Source of the DNA: Phytohabitans rumicis
GTDB taxonomy: Bacteria > Actinomycetota > Actinomycetes > Mycobacteriales > Micromonosporaceae
Assembly: GCF_011764445.1 (NCBI RefSeq)
Contig: NZ_BLPG01000002.1
Span: 310,001 to 374,000, forward strand
Reading direction: 5' to 3'
Length of the DNA: 64,000 nt
Numbering within the stretch: position 1 is the stretch's first letter; every line of letters starts with the position of its first letter. Below the pieces are notes generated by a model, which saw nothing but the letters and a program-made list of their open reading frames with translations, ran no database searches and was not told where the DNA came from. The position numbers and the translations under genes are program-made. Positions 1 through 7,902 of this stretch are shown here, piece after piece.

Positions 1-1
1 C

Positions 2-154
2 ACCCGCACCGCGTACGACGAGATCCCGCCCCGCGTCGAGTACGAGCTGACCCCGCTCGGCCGCTCGCTGCTGGAGCCGATGGCCGCCGGCTGCGCGTGG
101 AACCGGGAACACCTGGCCGAGCTGCTGGCCGCCCGCACCGCGTCGGCCCGTTAG
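2..154 (+). CDS. HxlR-family transcriptional regulator, C-terminal fragment
   Basis: The window opens inside this gene, so only the last 50 residues are present. The reading frame contains 'PPRVEYELTPLGRSLL', the conserved end of the HxlR winged helix where the wing leads into the C-terminal dimerisation helix, followed by a short alanine-rich tail. HxlR proteins are small (about 110-150 residues) cytoplasmic DNA-binding regulators that often answer to redox or quinone-type stress. The target cannot be judged because the upstream side is missing. It converges on the DnaN-like gene and the two stop codons overlap within four bases (151-154), so neither gene has its own terminator here. The family call is firm; the function is not. 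Confidence 0.75.
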   Translation, partial: TRTAYDEIPPRVEYELTPLGRSLLEPMAAGCAWNREHLAELLAARTASAR

Positions 155-1254
155 GCGTCCTCGGCCCGCATCGGCACGACCAGGTAGGTGAGGTCGCCGC
201 CGGCCGCGCTGAACGCCGTGGCGCGCATCCCGGCCTGGATCCGCATCCGGACGGTCTCGCCGGCGAACGGGCGCAGCGCGTCAACCAGGTAGCGCGCCTG
301 GTAGTGGGCGGTGACGTGGTCGCCGCGCACGCTCGCCTTGACCGCCTCCTCCGACTCGCCGTGCAGCGGGTCGCGGCCGCACACCTGGAGCGCGCCGTCA
401 CCCGGCCGGACGGTCACCCGCCCGTGCGGCCCCGCGTACGGCGAGGCGCGCTGCACCGCCGCGGTAAGAACGTCGGCGTCCGCCTCGACCGTGCACTGTG
501 GATCGACGGCGAGCAGCTGGTCGAGCTGGCGGTCGGGGAACGGCCCTGCCAGCGAGGCGGTGACGACCGTGCACCCGGCCCAGGACAGCCCGAAGCGGTC
601 GCCGCCGGCGTACACCAGAAGGGTCTCGGCCCGGGCAGCCTGCCGGCAGATCTCGGCGAGCGACGCGGCCGGCACCAGGGCCGCGACGTCGCCGCCGCCC
701 GGCTCCGGCGTCCACGGGACGGCGGCGGCCGCCATCCGGTAGCGGTCGGTCGCCACCAGTGTGAGCCGCCCATCCCGGGACACGATCCGGACGCCGGTGA
801 AGATGGGCAGCGCGCCGTCGCGGGACGCCGCGCCGCACACCGCCCCGGCGGCGGCCAAGGCGGCACCGGGGATCGCGCCGGCCAGCGGAGGCGGCTCCGG
901 TAGCTCCGGCCGGGCGGCGGCCAGCGACGGCAGCGCGAACCGGGCACCGGGAGTGCGCACCGCGAGCCGGGAGCCCTCCACCGCCAGCCGCGCCTCGGGC
1001 GCGTCCAGCCCGGCGAGGGTGTCGGCGAGCCCATGCCGGGACACCACCGCCTCGCCGTCGACGTGGACGGTCGCGGGCACCAGCACCCGCACCGACGTCT
1101 CGCCGTCGGTGGCGGACAGCGCCAACCCGGCGGCGCCGCCGCGCAGATGGACCGTGGCCATGCCCGGTTGCAGGGAGCGGGCGGGCAGCAGGCGGGCGAC
1201 CCGCGCGGCGGCCTCGGCCAGCGGCGCGGTCGGCGTGGTCAGCTCCAGCGACAT
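151..1254 (-). CDS. DNA polymerase III beta subunit-like sliding clamp (DnaN paralog)
   Basis: A 367-residue protein with the three-domain arrangement of bacterial beta clamps, close to the usual 370-380 residues. Recognisable pieces are the N-terminal 'LAEAAARVARLLPARS', the second-domain 'GALPIFTGVRIVSRDGRLTLVATDRYRMA' region (conserved 'LVATDRYRM' signature), and a C-terminal 'FSAAGGDLTYLVVPMR' resembling the clamp ending that contacts partner proteins. The ATG at 1254 was chosen because the homologous N-terminus starts there; an upstream in-frame start adds 25 residues unlike the family. It is not beside dnaA, recF or gyrB, so it is probably an accessory clamp rather than the replicative dnaN. 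Whether it loads on DNA cannot be seen. It diverges from the LCP gene. Confidence 0.8.
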   Translation of the reverse strand: MSLELTTPTAPLAEAAARVARLLPARSLQPGMATVHLRGGAAGLALSATDGETSVRVLVPATVHVDGEAVVSRHGLADTLAGLDAPEARLAVEGSRLAVRTPGARFALPSLAAARPELPEPPPLAGAIPGAALAAAGAVCGAASRDGALPIFTGVRIVSRDGRLTLVATDRYRMAAAAVPWTPEPGGGDVAALVPAASLAEICRQAARAETLLVYAGGDRFGLSWAGCTVVTASLAGPFPDRQLDQLLAVDPQCTVEADADVLTAAVQRASPYAGPHGRVTVRPGDGALQVCGRDPLHGESEEAVKASVRGDHVTAHYQARYLVDALRPFAGETVRMRIQAGMRATAFSAAGGDLTYLVVPMRAEDA

Positions 1255-1358
1255 GCCCGGCACGCTATCCGCCACCCCCGACACTTTCCGCCGCCCGGCT
1301 GTGGCCCGCGGCACACATGCCCGCGGCACACAGGTGACGTCCAGGAATCCGACCTACC

Positions 1359-2396
1359 GTGCGAGCCGTGGAGTACCAAGAAGTTCCTGGTAGCGGCGGT
1401 TTGTACGGCAGATCGCGGACCCGCCGGCGGCGCCGGCTGCGCCGTACCCTGGTGGTCGCCCTCGCGGCGGTGTTGTTGATCGCGGGCGGCGGCCTGGGCG
1501 CCGCGTGGGCCTATGGGCGGTCGCTGAACCACGACCTGGCCCGGACCAACGCGTTCGCCGGGCTGCCCACCGACCGGCCGACGCAGACCGTCACCGGGGC
1601 GCTGAACATCCTGGTGCTCGGCAGCGACTCCCGCGATCCGGACAATACCGCTGATTCGCGCACCGACACCATTATGTTGGTGCACGTCGACGCCGACCAC
1701 CAGCACGCGTACTCGATCTCCATCCCGCGCGACAGCTGGGTGTACGTGCCGGCGTCCGCCGACGGCACGCACGGCGACACCAAGGCGAAGATCAATGCCG
1801 CGTACGCCTGGGGCGGCACGCCGCTCGTGGTGCAGACGGTGGAGAAGTTCACCGGGGTGCGCATCGACCACGTCGTGCTCATCGACTTCGCCGGCTTCGC
1901 GCGGGTGACCGACGCGCTCGGCGGCGTGGACATGTACGTCGAGCAGACCATCACCTCGATCCACGGGCAGCACCGCACGTTCACCAAGGGCGAGCACCAC
2001 TTCACCGGCGCGGAGGCGCTGGACTACGTGCGGCAGCGCAAGCAGTTCAAGGACGGCGATTTCGCCCGTGAACGGCACCAGCAGGAGTTCCTGAAGGCGT
2101 TGATGACCAAGGCGGCCAGCACCGGTACCCTCACCGACCCCGTGAAGCTCAACGCCTTCCTGCGGGCGGTGACCAGCTCGGTCACCGTGGACGAGAGCTT
2201 CAACCTGGTGGACACCGCGTTCGCGCTGCGCGACCTGCGGGCGGACGACGTCACGTTCCTCACCAGCCCCAGCGCGGGCACCCCGACGATCGACGGGCAG
2301 AGCGTCGTCGAGCCCAACACGACCAAGGCGGCCGCCCTCTACAAGGCGGTACGGACCGACACCGTCGCCCAGTGGGTGGCCGCGTCGAAGAAGTAG
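1359..2396 (+). CDS. LytR-CpsA-Psr (LCP) family cell-wall glycopolymer ligase
   Basis: A 345-residue membrane-anchored protein. An arginine-rich cytoplasmic stretch (about residues 19-29) is followed by one transmembrane helix (about 30-52), with the rest outside the cell. The LCP domain shows the expected motifs in order: 'LGSDSRD' and 'ADSRTDTIMLVHVD' with the aspartates and arginines that bind polyprenyl pyrophosphate and Mg2+, 'SIPRDSWV', 'KINAAYAWGG', 'VLIDFAGFARVTDALGGVD', and the late arginine block 'LDYVRQRKQ...GDFARERHQ'. LCP enzymes transfer lipid-linked glycopolymers such as arabinogalactan or teichoic-type polymers to peptidoglycan. The start is GTG at 1359; a second GTG nine bases later is possible. 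It stands alone and diverges from the clamp paralog. Confidence 0.9.
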   Translation: MRAVEYQEVPGSGGLYGRSRTRRRRRLRRTLVVALAAVLLIAGGGLGAAWAYGRSLNHDLARTNAFAGLPTDRPTQTVTGALNILVLGSDSRDPDNTADSRTDTIMLVHVDADHQHAYSISIPRDSWVYVPASADGTHGDTKAKINAAYAWGGTPLVVQTVEKFTGVRIDHVVLIDFAGFARVTDALGGVDMYVEQTITSIHGQHRTFTKGEHHFTGAEALDYVRQRKQFKDGDFARERHQQEFLKALMTKAASTGTLTDPVKLNAFLRAVTSSVTVDESFNLVDTAFALRDLRADDVTFLTSPSAGTPTIDGQSVVEPNTTKAAALYKAVRTDTVAQWVAASKK

Positions 2397-2403
2397 CGGG
2401 TGC

Positions 2404-4056
2404 TCAGCGCCGGCCGGTGCGGGCCAGGTGCTCGTGGACCAGGCGCACGGCCATGGCCCCCTCGCCGACGGCGGACGCGACCCGCTTGATCGAGCCGCCG
2501 CGGACGTCGCCGACCGCGAACACCCCGGGCCGGCTCGTCTCCAGCACCTCGGGCCGGCGGTCGCCGCGCGCGGCCGGGGCCGCCGCCGGCCCGGTGTGGA
2601 CGTAGCCGTGGTCGTCGAGCGCCAGGGTGCCGGCGAGCCAACCGGTGTGCGGCTGCGTCCCGATGAAGACGAACAGCAGGCCCGCCTCCAGCCGCCGGCG
2701 CTCGCCGGTGCGGTCGTCCTCGACCTCGACCGCCGCCAGCCGCCCGTCCTGGCCGGCGAGCCCGCGCACCTCGCGGTGCCGCAGCACCTCGACCCGCGGG
2801 TCCCGCTCGATCTGGTCCACCAGGTAGCGGGACATGTCCCGGCCCAGGTCGTCGTGGCGGACGACCAGCCGCACGGCGGCCGCGTGCTGGGCCAGGAGGA
2901 GGGTCGCCTGGCCGGCCGAGTTGCCGCCGCCCACGACCACGACCGGCTGCCGCGCGCACAGCCGGGCCTCCACGGTCGTGGCGGCGTAGTAGACGCTGGT
3001 GCCCTCGAACTCCGCCATCCGCGGCACGTCGAGCCGGCGGTAGCGAGCACCGGTGGCCACGACGACGGTGTGGGCGCGCAGTTCGGTGCCGTCGTCGAGG
3101 CGGACGACCTGGTCGCCGTCCCGGTCGGCCAGGGCGGCCGCGGTGGCTGGCACGGTGATGGCCGCCCCGAACCTCTCCGCCTGCACCACCGCCCGGGCGG
3201 CCAGCTCGGTCCCGGAGATCCCGGCCGGGAAGCCGAGGTAGTTCTCGATGCGCGCGGACGTGCCCGCCTGGCCGCCGGTCCCGGTCGCGTCCAGCACGAC
3301 GGTGCTCAGCCCTTCCGAGGCGCCGTACACGGCGGCGGCGAGCCCGGCCGGGCCGGCGCCGACGATGACGAGGTCCAGCACACCCTCGGGCGGGCCGGGC
3401 GCCGGCCGGCCGAGCGCGGCGGCCAGGTCGGCACTGGACGGGTTGCGCAGCACCCGCTCGCCGCCCAGGATCACCACCGGGGTGTCCGCGGGCGGGACGC
3501 CCATCTGCCGCAGCAGCGCCTCGGCGCCGGCGTCCTCGTCGAGGTCGATCCAGGTGTGCGGGAGGCGGTCGCGGGCGGCGAACTCGCGCAGCCGCCGGGT
3601 GTCGGGCGCGTAGCGCGACCCGATGATCCGTACCCCGGCCACCGCGCCGACCAGTAGCTCGCGCCGGCAGATGAAGGCGCGCAGGACCACGTCGCCCAGC
3701 CGCGGGTCGCGCGCGACCAGCTCGCACAGGGCCGGCACGGGTACGGCGAGCACCTCGCCCGGCTCGCCGACCACCGCGGTCACGAGCGGCGGCTGGCCGG
3801 TCAGCAGCCCCAGCTCGTCCAGGAACCGGCCCGGCCCGTGCACCTTGACCAGGCGCTCCTCGGCCGTGCCGTACCCCTCGACGGCCGCGACCAGGCCGGA
3901 CAGGACGACGACGAAGTCCCGGTGCGGCTCGCCCTCCCGGACGAGCACGTCCCCGGCGCGGGTGGGACGGCGTTCGCCGTACCGCGCCAGGGCCTCGATC
4001 TGCGCGCCGCCCAGCCGGGGAAAGGCGCCGGCGATGTCGGGCGTCTCGGTCGCCAT
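2404..4056 (-). CDS. Cyclic nucleotide-binding domain fused to thioredoxin reductase-like flavoprotein
   Basis: A 550-residue three-part protein. Residues about 10-130 form a cNMP-binding (CRP-type) domain ('LVREGEPHRDFVVVLSG', 'GPGRFLDELGLLTG'). Residues about 140-215 look like a glutaredoxin/thioredoxin-like insert ('TPVVILGGERVLRNPSSADL'). Residues about 225-545 are a class II pyridine-nucleotide disulfide oxidoreductase with an FAD loop 'VGAGPAGLAAAVYG', an NADPH loop 'VVGGGNSAGQATLL' and a C-terminal 'GVFAVGDVRGGSIKRV' FAD motif. The redox CxxC of true thioredoxin reductases is absent: the equivalent stretch reads 'VYYAATTVEARLC'. It therefore probably reduces something other than thioredoxin, perhaps gated by a nucleotide. 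It converges with the LCP gene and is separated from it by 7 bp. Confidence 0.88.
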   Translation of the reverse strand: MATETPDIAGAFPRLGGAQIEALARYGERRPTRAGDVLVREGEPHRDFVVVLSGLVAAVEGYGTAEERLVKVHGPGRFLDELGLLTGQPPLVTAVVGEPGEVLAVPVPALCELVARDPRLGDVVLRAFICRRELLVGAVAGVRIIGSRYAPDTRRLREFAARDRLPHTWIDLDEDAGAEALLRQMGVPPADTPVVILGGERVLRNPSSADLAAALGRPAPGPPEGVLDLVIVGAGPAGLAAAVYGASEGLSTVVLDATGTGGQAGTSARIENYLGFPAGISGTELAARAVVQAERFGAAITVPATAAALADRDGDQVVRLDDGTELRAHTVVVATGARYRRLDVPRMAEFEGTSVYYAATTVEARLCARQPVVVVGGGNSAGQATLLLAQHAAAVRLVVRHDDLGRDMSRYLVDQIERDPRVEVLRHREVRGLAGQDGRLAAVEVEDDRTGERRRLEAGLLFVFIGTQPHTGWLAGTLALDDHGYVHTGPAAAPAARGDRRPEVLETSRPGVFAVGDVRGGSIKRVASAVGEGAMAVRLVHEHLARTGRR

Positions 4057-4091
4057 TTAGGAGGAGATACCCGCTGCGACCAGGACAAAAC

Positions 4092-4325
4092 CTACCCGGA
4101 GGGCGGTGGCGGTGGTGGTGGCGGCCGGCGTTCCTGGACGATCTGGCGGTGGACCCGGCGCCGGCGCTCCTGCCAGTACCAGATGGTCACCAGCAGCATC
4201 GCGCCGCCGGAGAGCATCAGGATGACACCCGCCGCCCGCAGGTCGATCCACCACGGGTCGATCTGCATCGCGAACGTCAGCACCGCGCCCACCGCGATCA
4301 GGAAGATCCCTCCGCCGATGCCCAC
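4092..4325 (-). CDS. Small two-helix membrane protein (DUF6458-like)
   Basis: A 77-residue protein with two hydrophobic segments (about residues 3-20 and 30-48) separated by the aromatic loop 'QIDPWWIDLRAAG', then a basic stretch 'WQERRRRVHRQ' and a run of eight prolines near the C-terminus. The opening 'MGIGGGIFLIAVGAVLTFA' matches the small actinobacterial membrane family DUF6458 as I remember it. Positive-inside charge places the C-terminal tail in the cytoplasm. The function is unknown. The ATG at 4325 gives the family-typical N-terminus, and it lies 35 bp upstream of the flavoprotein gene on the same strand. Confidence 0.75.
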   Translation of the reverse strand: MGIGGGIFLIAVGAVLTFAMQIDPWWIDLRAAGVILMLSGGAMLLVTIWYWQERRRRVHRQIVQERRPPPPPPPPSG

Positions 4326-4429
4326 GCGCCAGCACCTCCCCGAAACCGGGTGTATCGCGCACGTGACAGTCTAGGGCTCATCCGGTACGGGCGGTGCCGA
4401 CTCGCCCCGGCGCGGGGCAGACTGGGCGC

Positions 4430-4945
4430 GTGATCCGCGCCGCCGCCGTCGACGTGCACTACCCGCCGCCGGGCGGCGCCCACGCCGCGGCCGTCGTGGC
4501 GGCGGACCCGCGGTTCGCCGCCATCGTGGACGAACGCGTGTGCTGGCTGCCGCAGGTCGCCCCCTACCAGCCGGGTGCCTTCTTCCGGCGCGAACTGCCG
4601 GCGGTCCGCGCGGTCCTGGCCGGCGCCGGCCGCCTCGACCTGGTGGTCATCGACGGGTACGTCGACCTCGACCCGGACGGGCGCCCCGGCCTCGGCGCCC
4701 ACCTGCACACCGAACTGGACGTCCCGATCGTCGGCGTCGCCAAGACCGCGTTCCGCTCCGCCACGCACGCCATCGCGGTGCACCGCGGCTCAGGAACGAA
4801 GCCGTTGTACGTCACCGCCGCCGGCATCCCCGTCGACGAGGCCGCGGCGTTGGTCGAGCGGATGGCCGGGGACCACCGGCTCCCCGACGCACTGCGCCGC
4901 GTCGACACCCTCGCCCGCCGAATGCTCTTGTCCCCGCCCGCGTAA
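4430..4945 (+). CDS. nfi: Endonuclease V-like deoxyinosine repair nuclease
   Basis: A 171-residue protein matching endonuclease V, which nicks DNA near deoxyinosine (deaminated adenine). Visible motifs are 'AAVDVHY' with the first catalytic aspartate (about D8), 'PYQPGAFFRRELPAV' corresponding to the PGxxxFRE block, 'LVVIDGYVDL' with a second acidic residue (about D75), 'VPIVGVAKTAF' with the conserved lysine, and 'GTKPLYVTAAG' for the usual KPLYVSPG. It is shorter than Escherichia coli EndoV (about 220 residues), and the usual HPR segment is replaced by 'LDPDGRPGLGAHL', as in compact diverged forms. GTG at 4430 is chosen because the family N-terminus begins there. Its last 156 bp overlap the antisense end of the RidA-like gene. 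Confidence 0.8.
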   Translation: MIRAAAVDVHYPPPGGAHAAAVVAADPRFAAIVDERVCWLPQVAPYQPGAFFRRELPAVRAVLAGAGRLDLVVIDGYVDLDPDGRPGLGAHLHTELDVPIVGVAKTAFRSATHAIAVHRGSGTKPLYVTAAGIPVDEAAALVERMAGDHRLPDALRRVDTLARRMLLSPPA

Positions 4946-5341
4946 AGCGGCGGCGGTCACCTCCACCTCCAGCAGGGCGCCGGCAAGGAAGAGCCGGCTG
5001 ACCTCCACGGTCGTGCTGGCCGGCGGCGTGCCCGGGAAGAGCCGCCGCCGCGCGGCCCCGTACCCGGGCAGGTCGTCGAGGTCGGTCATGAACGTGCGGA
5101 TGTGCAGCACGTCGCCGAACCCGGCACCGTGTGCGGCCAGGAGCCCGCCGACGATCTCGAAGATGCGCTCGGTCTGCGCCGCGATGTCTCCCGGCGCGTA
5201 CACCTCGCCACGATCGTCCACTGAGATCTGTCCGGACAGGACGAGCAACGCACCGCCGCCGACGTCGAGCCTGGCCACGTGGGCGAACCGGTCACCGAAC
5301 GGCGCGGCGACGGTCACCGGGTTGTCCAGGGTCAGCTTCAC
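4790..5341 (-). CDS. RidA/YjgF family imine deaminase, with C-terminal extension
   Basis: RidA-family proteins hydrolyse reactive enamine/imine intermediates to ketoacids. The core runs from GTG 5341, backed by an AAAGGAG ribosome site 7 bases upstream, through 'LVLSGQISVDDRG', 'QTERIFEIVGGLLAAHG', 'VLHIRTFMTDL' and 'PGTPPASTTVEVSRL' to 'LLEVEVTAAAL', the normal end of the family at about residue 130. No stop follows there: the frame continues for about 50 more residues across the end of the EndoV gene on the other strand and stops at 4790. The extension does not resemble RidA and is probably a by-product of the antisense overlap. The gene start overlaps the end of the upstream dehydrogenase by four bases (GTGA), so the two are translationally coupled. 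Confidence 0.8.
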   Translation of the reverse strand: MKLTLDNPVTVAAPFGDRFAHVARLDVGGGALLVLSGQISVDDRGEVYAPGDIAAQTERIFEIVGGLLAAHGAGFGDVLHIRTFMTDLDDLPGYGAARRRLFPGTPPASTTVEVSRLFLAGALLEVEVTAAALRGRGQEHSAGEGVDAAQCVGEPVVPGHPLDQRRGLVDGDAGGGDVQRLRS

Positions 5342-6162
5342 GGCGTACTCCTTTGCGGAATGATGGCGCCCAGGTCCGCGTCCTGGTCGACCACAGTGGA
5401 CAGTGTTTGTGCCGCGGCCCGCAGGGCCGGGGCCGGCGCGGCGCCCAGCTCGGCCAGCGCGAGCCGCGCGTCCTTCGCGGCGAGCGCGACGCGAAACCGC
5501 GTGCCGGTGGCGGTGGCGCGGGTGACCGCGCCACCGAGCGGGCCGGCCATGAGCGCGGCCAGCGCGGCGTCGCGGTCGACGCCGGCCGCGTCGGCGACCG
5601 CGAGGGTGTCGGCGAGCGCCGCGAAGGCGGTCACCAGGGCGGTGTTGAGCACCAGCTTGAGGGCGGCACCGGCGCCGACCGGCCCGCAGCGCCGGACCGT
5701 GCCGAGCGTTGCCAGGACGGGCGCGACCCGGTCCAGCGCGGCCGACTCGCCGCCGGCCAGCACGGTGAGCCCGCCGGCCGCCGCGGCAGCGACGCTGCCG
5801 GCCACCGGCGCGTCGATGAGGTCCACACCGGCGGGCAGCCGGGCGGCCAGCGCGCGGACCTGCGCCGGGGCGATCGTGGACATCTGCACCACGCACGTGC
5901 CCGGCCGCAGCGCCGGCGCCGCCCCGGCCGCGCCGAACAGGGCCGCGTCGACGGCGTCCGCGTCGGTCAGCATGGTGATCACGACGTCGGCGTCGCGGGC
6001 GGCGTCGGCCGGCGAGTCCGCCACGCGGGCACCCGCCCCGGCCAGCTCCGCGGCGCGCGCCGCGGTCCGGTTCCAGACGATGACGGGGTACGGCGCGGCC
6101 AGCAGCCGGCGCGCGATCGGCGCGCCCATGTGGCCGGTACCCAGTACGGCGATGGTCTTCAC
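5338..6162 (-). CDS. NAD(P)-dependent oxidoreductase, 3-hydroxyisobutyrate dehydrogenase family
   Basis: A 274-residue cytoplasmic dehydrogenase. The N-terminal Rossmann fold begins 'VKTIAVLGTGHMGAPIARRL' with the GxGxxG loop and is followed by 'ADVVITMLTDADAV'. The substrate motif reads 'LIDAPVAGSVAAAAAGGLTV', and 'GAGAALKLVLNTALV' contains the conserved lysine of the family (GxxxKxxxN). The all-helical C-terminal domain is complete. GTG at 6162 is preferred because it starts the Rossmann strand directly; an ATG at 6192 is possible. It forms a two-gene operon with the RidA-like protein, hinting at a pathway that passes through a hydroxy or imino acid, and is divergent from a LysR gene that probably controls both. 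The substrate is not determinable from sequence. Confidence 0.85.
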   Translation of the reverse strand: MKTIAVLGTGHMGAPIARRLLAAPYPVIVWNRTAARAAELAGAGARVADSPADAARDADVVITMLTDADAVDAALFGAAGAAPALRPGTCVVQMSTIAPAQVRALAARLPAGVDLIDAPVAGSVAAAAAGGLTVLAGGESAALDRVAPVLATLGTVRRCGPVGAGAALKLVLNTALVTAFAALADTLAVADAAGVDRDAALAALMAGPLGGAVTRATATGTRFRVALAAKDARLALAELGAAPAPALRAAAQTLSTVVDQDADLGAIIPQRSTP

Positions 6163-6210
6163 GAACGGCAACGCTAGGGCAGGCTGGGCCATGCTGGGTA
6201 CGAATGTCTG

Positions 6211-6225
6211 GCATGGCTGCCATGC
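6211..6225. promoter_or_regulatory. Perfect inverted repeat in lysR/dehydrogenase divergent promoter
   Basis: GCATGGC-T-GCCATGC is a perfect 7+7 palindrome with a one-base centre in the 80-bp gap between the dehydrogenase and the LysR gene. Further CATG half-motifs lie at about 6190 and 6233. LysR proteins usually bind such dyads near the start of the divergently transcribed target. The function is inferred from position. Confidence 0.5.
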
Positions 6226-6242
6226 GCCGCTAGCATGGGTGC

Positions 6243-7139
6243 GTGTTGATCGAGTCCCTGGAGGTCTTCCGGACGGTCGCGCGGCACGGGTCCATCACCG
6301 CGGCGGCACAGGCGCTGCGCTACACCCAGTCGGCCGTATCCCGCCAGGTGGCCGCGCTTGAGGCGGAGACCGGCGCGCGGCTGTTCGACCGGCTGCCGCG
6401 GGGCGTCGCGCTGACCGAGGAGGGCAGTTGCCTGCTCCGGCACGCCGAGGCGGTCCTCGACCGGCTGGCCACCGCCCGCCGCGACCTGGCGGCGCTGCGT
6501 GGACTGGGCGCCGGGCGGCTGCGCGTCGGCGCGTTCCCGACCGCGGTGGCCGCGCTCGTGCCGCGCGCGCTGGCCGCCTTCCGCGCGGCGCACCCGGACG
6601 TGACCCTGTCCCTTGTGGAGGGTCGGACGCCGGAACTGTTGGAGCGCCTGGTCGCCGGCGACGCGGACGTGGCCGTGGTCAGCGCACCGCCGGACCGCCC
6701 GCTGGACGGCGCCCGCTTCGACCTGCACCACCTGCTCGACGAGCGGCTGCTCGTCGCGGTGCCGCGCGGCCACCGGCTGGCCCGCCGCCGGACCGTACGC
6801 CTGACCGACCTGACCGAGGAGTCGTTCGTCGTCGGGTCCGCCACCGCCGAGGACACCCTGCTGCGCGCGACGCTCCCGCACGGCTTCCAGCCACGCATCG
6901 ACATCGTCGCCGCCGAGTGGACCGGCAAGCTCGGCTGCGTGGCCGCCGGACTCGGCGTGGCGCTCGTACCGGCGCTGGCGATCCGCGCCGCGCCCGCCGA
7001 CATCGCCCTGCTCCGCCTGCACCGCGACGACGCCTCGGTACGCCAGGTGTTCGCCGCCACCCTCGCCTCCCGCACCCCCGCACCCGCGGTGGCGCCCTTC
7101 ACCGCCCACCTGTCCACGATCGCCCACTCGTCCCGGTGA
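6243..7139 (+). CDS. LysR-family transcriptional regulator
   Basis: A 298-residue protein of standard LysR length. The N-terminal winged helix is clear: 'LEVFRTVARHGSITAAAQAL' then 'TQSAVSRQVAALEAETGARL' and 'FDRLPRGVALTEEG'. The linker helix follows, then the periplasmic-binding-protein-like effector domain from about residue 93 ('GRLRVGAFPTAVAALVPRAL', 'DADVAVVSAP'). The start is GTG 6243. It lies divergent to the dehydrogenase-RidA operon, the classic arrangement for a LysR activator and its target, with a palindrome between them. The effector is unknown. Confidence 0.92.
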   Translation: MLIESLEVFRTVARHGSITAAAQALRYTQSAVSRQVAALEAETGARLFDRLPRGVALTEEGSCLLRHAEAVLDRLATARRDLAALRGLGAGRLRVGAFPTAVAALVPRALAAFRAAHPDVTLSLVEGRTPELLERLVAGDADVAVVSAPPDRPLDGARFDLHHLLDERLLVAVPRGHRLARRRTVRLTDLTEESFVVGSATAEDTLLRATLPHGFQPRIDIVAAEWTGKLGCVAAGLGVALVPALAIRAAPADIALLRLHRDDASVRQVFAATLASRTPAPAVAPFTAHLSTIAHSSR

Positions 7140-7193
7140 TCATGAAGTTAGCGTCGCCGGGGAGCGCTCTCCCCGGCGACAACTTCATCATCA
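7137..7193. repeat. Long imperfect palindrome with TGATCATG ends (family C, copy 1)
   Basis: The left arm starts TGATCATGAAGTT and continues with GTCGCCGGGG; the right arm mirrors this as CCCCGGCGAC then AACTTCATCATCA, with one mismatch in the outer part and a short AGCGCT-type centre. It starts at the lysR stop codon, so it may end lysR transcription, but there is no T run. A second palindrome with the same TGATCATG ends lies at 13167-13222, suggesting a dispersed family rather than a gene-specific terminator. Confidence 0.7.
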
Positions 7194-7231
7194 CCGGCGC
7201 GGCGGGTAGGAGAGCTGGTAAGAGTGGTGCG

Positions 7232-7870
7232 ATGAACGATCCGCTCGGGGCGACCCGACACAGCCTGCACGCGGTCGCCGAGCTGGTGCTCGCCGGCCCG
7301 CAGCACCGGCGTACCGGGACGATCCGCCTCCTGGTCAGCCCCGGCGGCTTCCGCCCGCTCAAGCACCCCGAGCTGCGCGTCGACGGCGTGGACCTGGTCG
7401 TGGGCCAGACCCGACTGGCGATCACCGGACGGAGCTGCGCCGAGCTCGCCGCCGCGGCCGGGGTGGACGTGGGCGCACCGCGGGGGCTCTACGACGACGG
7501 GTCCGGCGCCGAGCCCGACGAGGTGCTGCACGTCGACCCCGAGCCGGCCCGCTGGCTCGCGGACTGCTGGGCCGCCGGTGACGCCGCCCTGCGCCGGGTG
7601 GTCCCGTCCGAGCAGCCGATCCTGTGGCCCGAGCACTTCGACGTCGGCGTCTTCGTCGACGGCATCGGGTACGGCGTCTCCCCCGGCGACGCCTTCCTGC
7701 CCGAGCCGTACGCCTACCTCACCCCGCGCTCGCCGCGCACCGGCGCGTACTGGAACGCCCCGTTCGGCGTCGCGCGGCCGATGCGCGAACTGGACCGCGC
7801 CGACCCCGACGCGGTGTACGCGTTCTTCACGCAGGCCCGCGACCGCGCCGACACCGACCCAGCCGCCTGA
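7232..7870 (+). CDS. Conserved hypothetical protein
   Basis: A 212-residue soluble protein with strong coding character and no signal peptide or membrane helix. ATG 7232 is chosen because the upstream frame runs through the palindrome and antisense of lysR. It opens 'MNDPLGATRHSLHAVAELVLAGPQHRRTGTIRL' in its first 33 residues, a compact start, followed by a beta-rich middle ('LRVDGVDLVVGQTRLAI') and an acidic, proline- and aromatic-rich end ('ILWPEHFDVGVFVDGIGYG', 'FGVARPMREL'). I recognise the type from other actinobacteria but know no assigned function, and no catalytic motif stands out. It is monocistronic, between two repeat elements. Confidence 0.65.
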   Translation: MNDPLGATRHSLHAVAELVLAGPQHRRTGTIRLLVSPGGFRPLKHPELRVDGVDLVVGQTRLAITGRSCAELAAAAGVDVGAPRGLYDDGSGAEPDEVLHVDPEPARWLADCWAAGDAALRRVVPSEQPILWPEHFDVGVFVDGIGYGVSPGDAFLPEPYAYLTPRSPRTGAYWNAPFGVARPMRELDRADPDAVYAFFTQARDRADTDPAA

Positions 7871-7902
7871 CGCGCTCGCGCCCGCCCCGCGCGGGCCGCC
7901 GC

